A DNA stretch of 64,000 bases from Lentibacter sp. Lineage in GTDB: Bacteria; Pseudomonadota; Alphaproteobacteria; Rhodobacterales; Rhodobacteraceae. Made by a program: the position numbers and the translations under genes. How positions within the stretch are numbered: position 1 is the first letter of the stretch; each line of letters begins with the position of its first letter. Shown here in pieces: positions 63,915 through 64,000 of the stretch. Under the pieces are notes generated by a model, which saw nothing but the letters and a program-made list of their open reading frames with translations, was not told the DNA's origin and searched no databases. The stretch lies in contig JADGEJ010000012.1 in the NCBI GenBank assembly GCA_016744435.1, forward strand, positions 30,222 through 94,221, read 5' to 3'.

Positions 63915-64000
63915 CGTTGAACTCGACGGTGCTTGAATCGGGCACCGTTAGGTTTGGAGGTGATCGAGCAAACCATCAAAACACCTGTATGCCAAAAAGG
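63915..64000. other. Right edge of the window, no gene assigned
   Basis: The last 86 bases contain an ACGGTGC/GCACCGT inverted repeat (63926-63948) and no complete gene. The minus frame opens a short ATG peptide that I do not recognise. Prophage sequence probably continues outside. Confidence 0.4.

Noticed and set aside
63926..63948. ACGGTGC/GCACCGT hairpin as a terminator
   Set aside because: No T tract and the neighbouring gene on either side is unknown.

Overview
The window looks like a chromosomal segment of a Rhodobacteraceae (Roseobacter-group) alphaproteobacterium. The evidence is high but not extreme GC, gene content and order typical of that family (CarD next to FdxA, an S4-domain protein next to a Suv3-like helicase, rpiA-gor-hflKC-DUF2065-degP, gatC-gatA, an RlmI-like methylase with an overlapping PIN gene), and family-specific proteins such as two DUF2927 lipoproteins. 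I saw no rRNA, tRNA or CRISPR array. Functions are read from motifs and remembered family features; no search was run.

Layout. 1-2022 is the amino-terminal part of a large Pro/acid-rich protein that runs off the left edge. 2164-6890 holds thiamine diphosphokinase, two DMT exporters, L-serine dehydratase and a glutathione transferase. 7077-9218 is a run of three exported EF-hand proteins, two of them recent tandem duplicates, followed by rpiA, gor, hflK, hflC, a DUF2065 protein and DegP (9300-15378). 15458-25718 carries RDD and DUF2852 membrane proteins, a possibly broken membrane-protein gene, glnE, a lipoprotein, the methylase/PIN pair, an M48 protease, a cytochrome P450 and a maleate-isomerase-like enzyme. 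25813-36701 carries DedA, a VWA protein, a DUF2927 lipoprotein, an LpxL-like acyltransferase, a DMT exporter, an orphan FliG, a frameshifted small gene after purB, BioY and CarD. 36900-47890 has two ferredoxins, the Suv3-like helicase, a TPR protein, an SCP2 protein, three hydrolases or peptidases (one of them PepF) and a DksA-like zinc finger protein.

The most system-like block is 47906-55029. All genes are on the minus strand and closely packed: TerC-like protein, a 27-codon-scale membrane peptide, XpaC, TelA, a DUF2927 lipoprotein, an SPFH protein with a GYF_2 tail, a zinc-ribbon membrane protein and a nitroreductase. It looks like a membrane or toxic-anion stress operon that joins elements known separately from ydjGHI-like and xpaC-telA-terC loci. 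A three-stem palindromic element lies between terC and the rest.

After rluB and tadA, 56409-59383 is an accessory island. It has a 180-229 bp dispersed repeat in full and partial copies, two unknown genes, one AT-rich secreted protein of foreign appearance, and an insertion-sequence-like palindromic relic. gatCA, an excalibur-type lipoprotein and an AmiD-like amidase follow. The right edge (62772-64000) is a decayed prophage fragment: the carboxyl-terminal part of a late control protein D and an internally deleted DNA adenine methylase.

Small repeats recur in the intergenic spaces. They are a TGCA-phased element (two copies), a GGATATTT / AGAAAGAAAAAG motif often beside a GGGGGCTAGCCCCC palindrome (five copies), and several long perfect hairpins.
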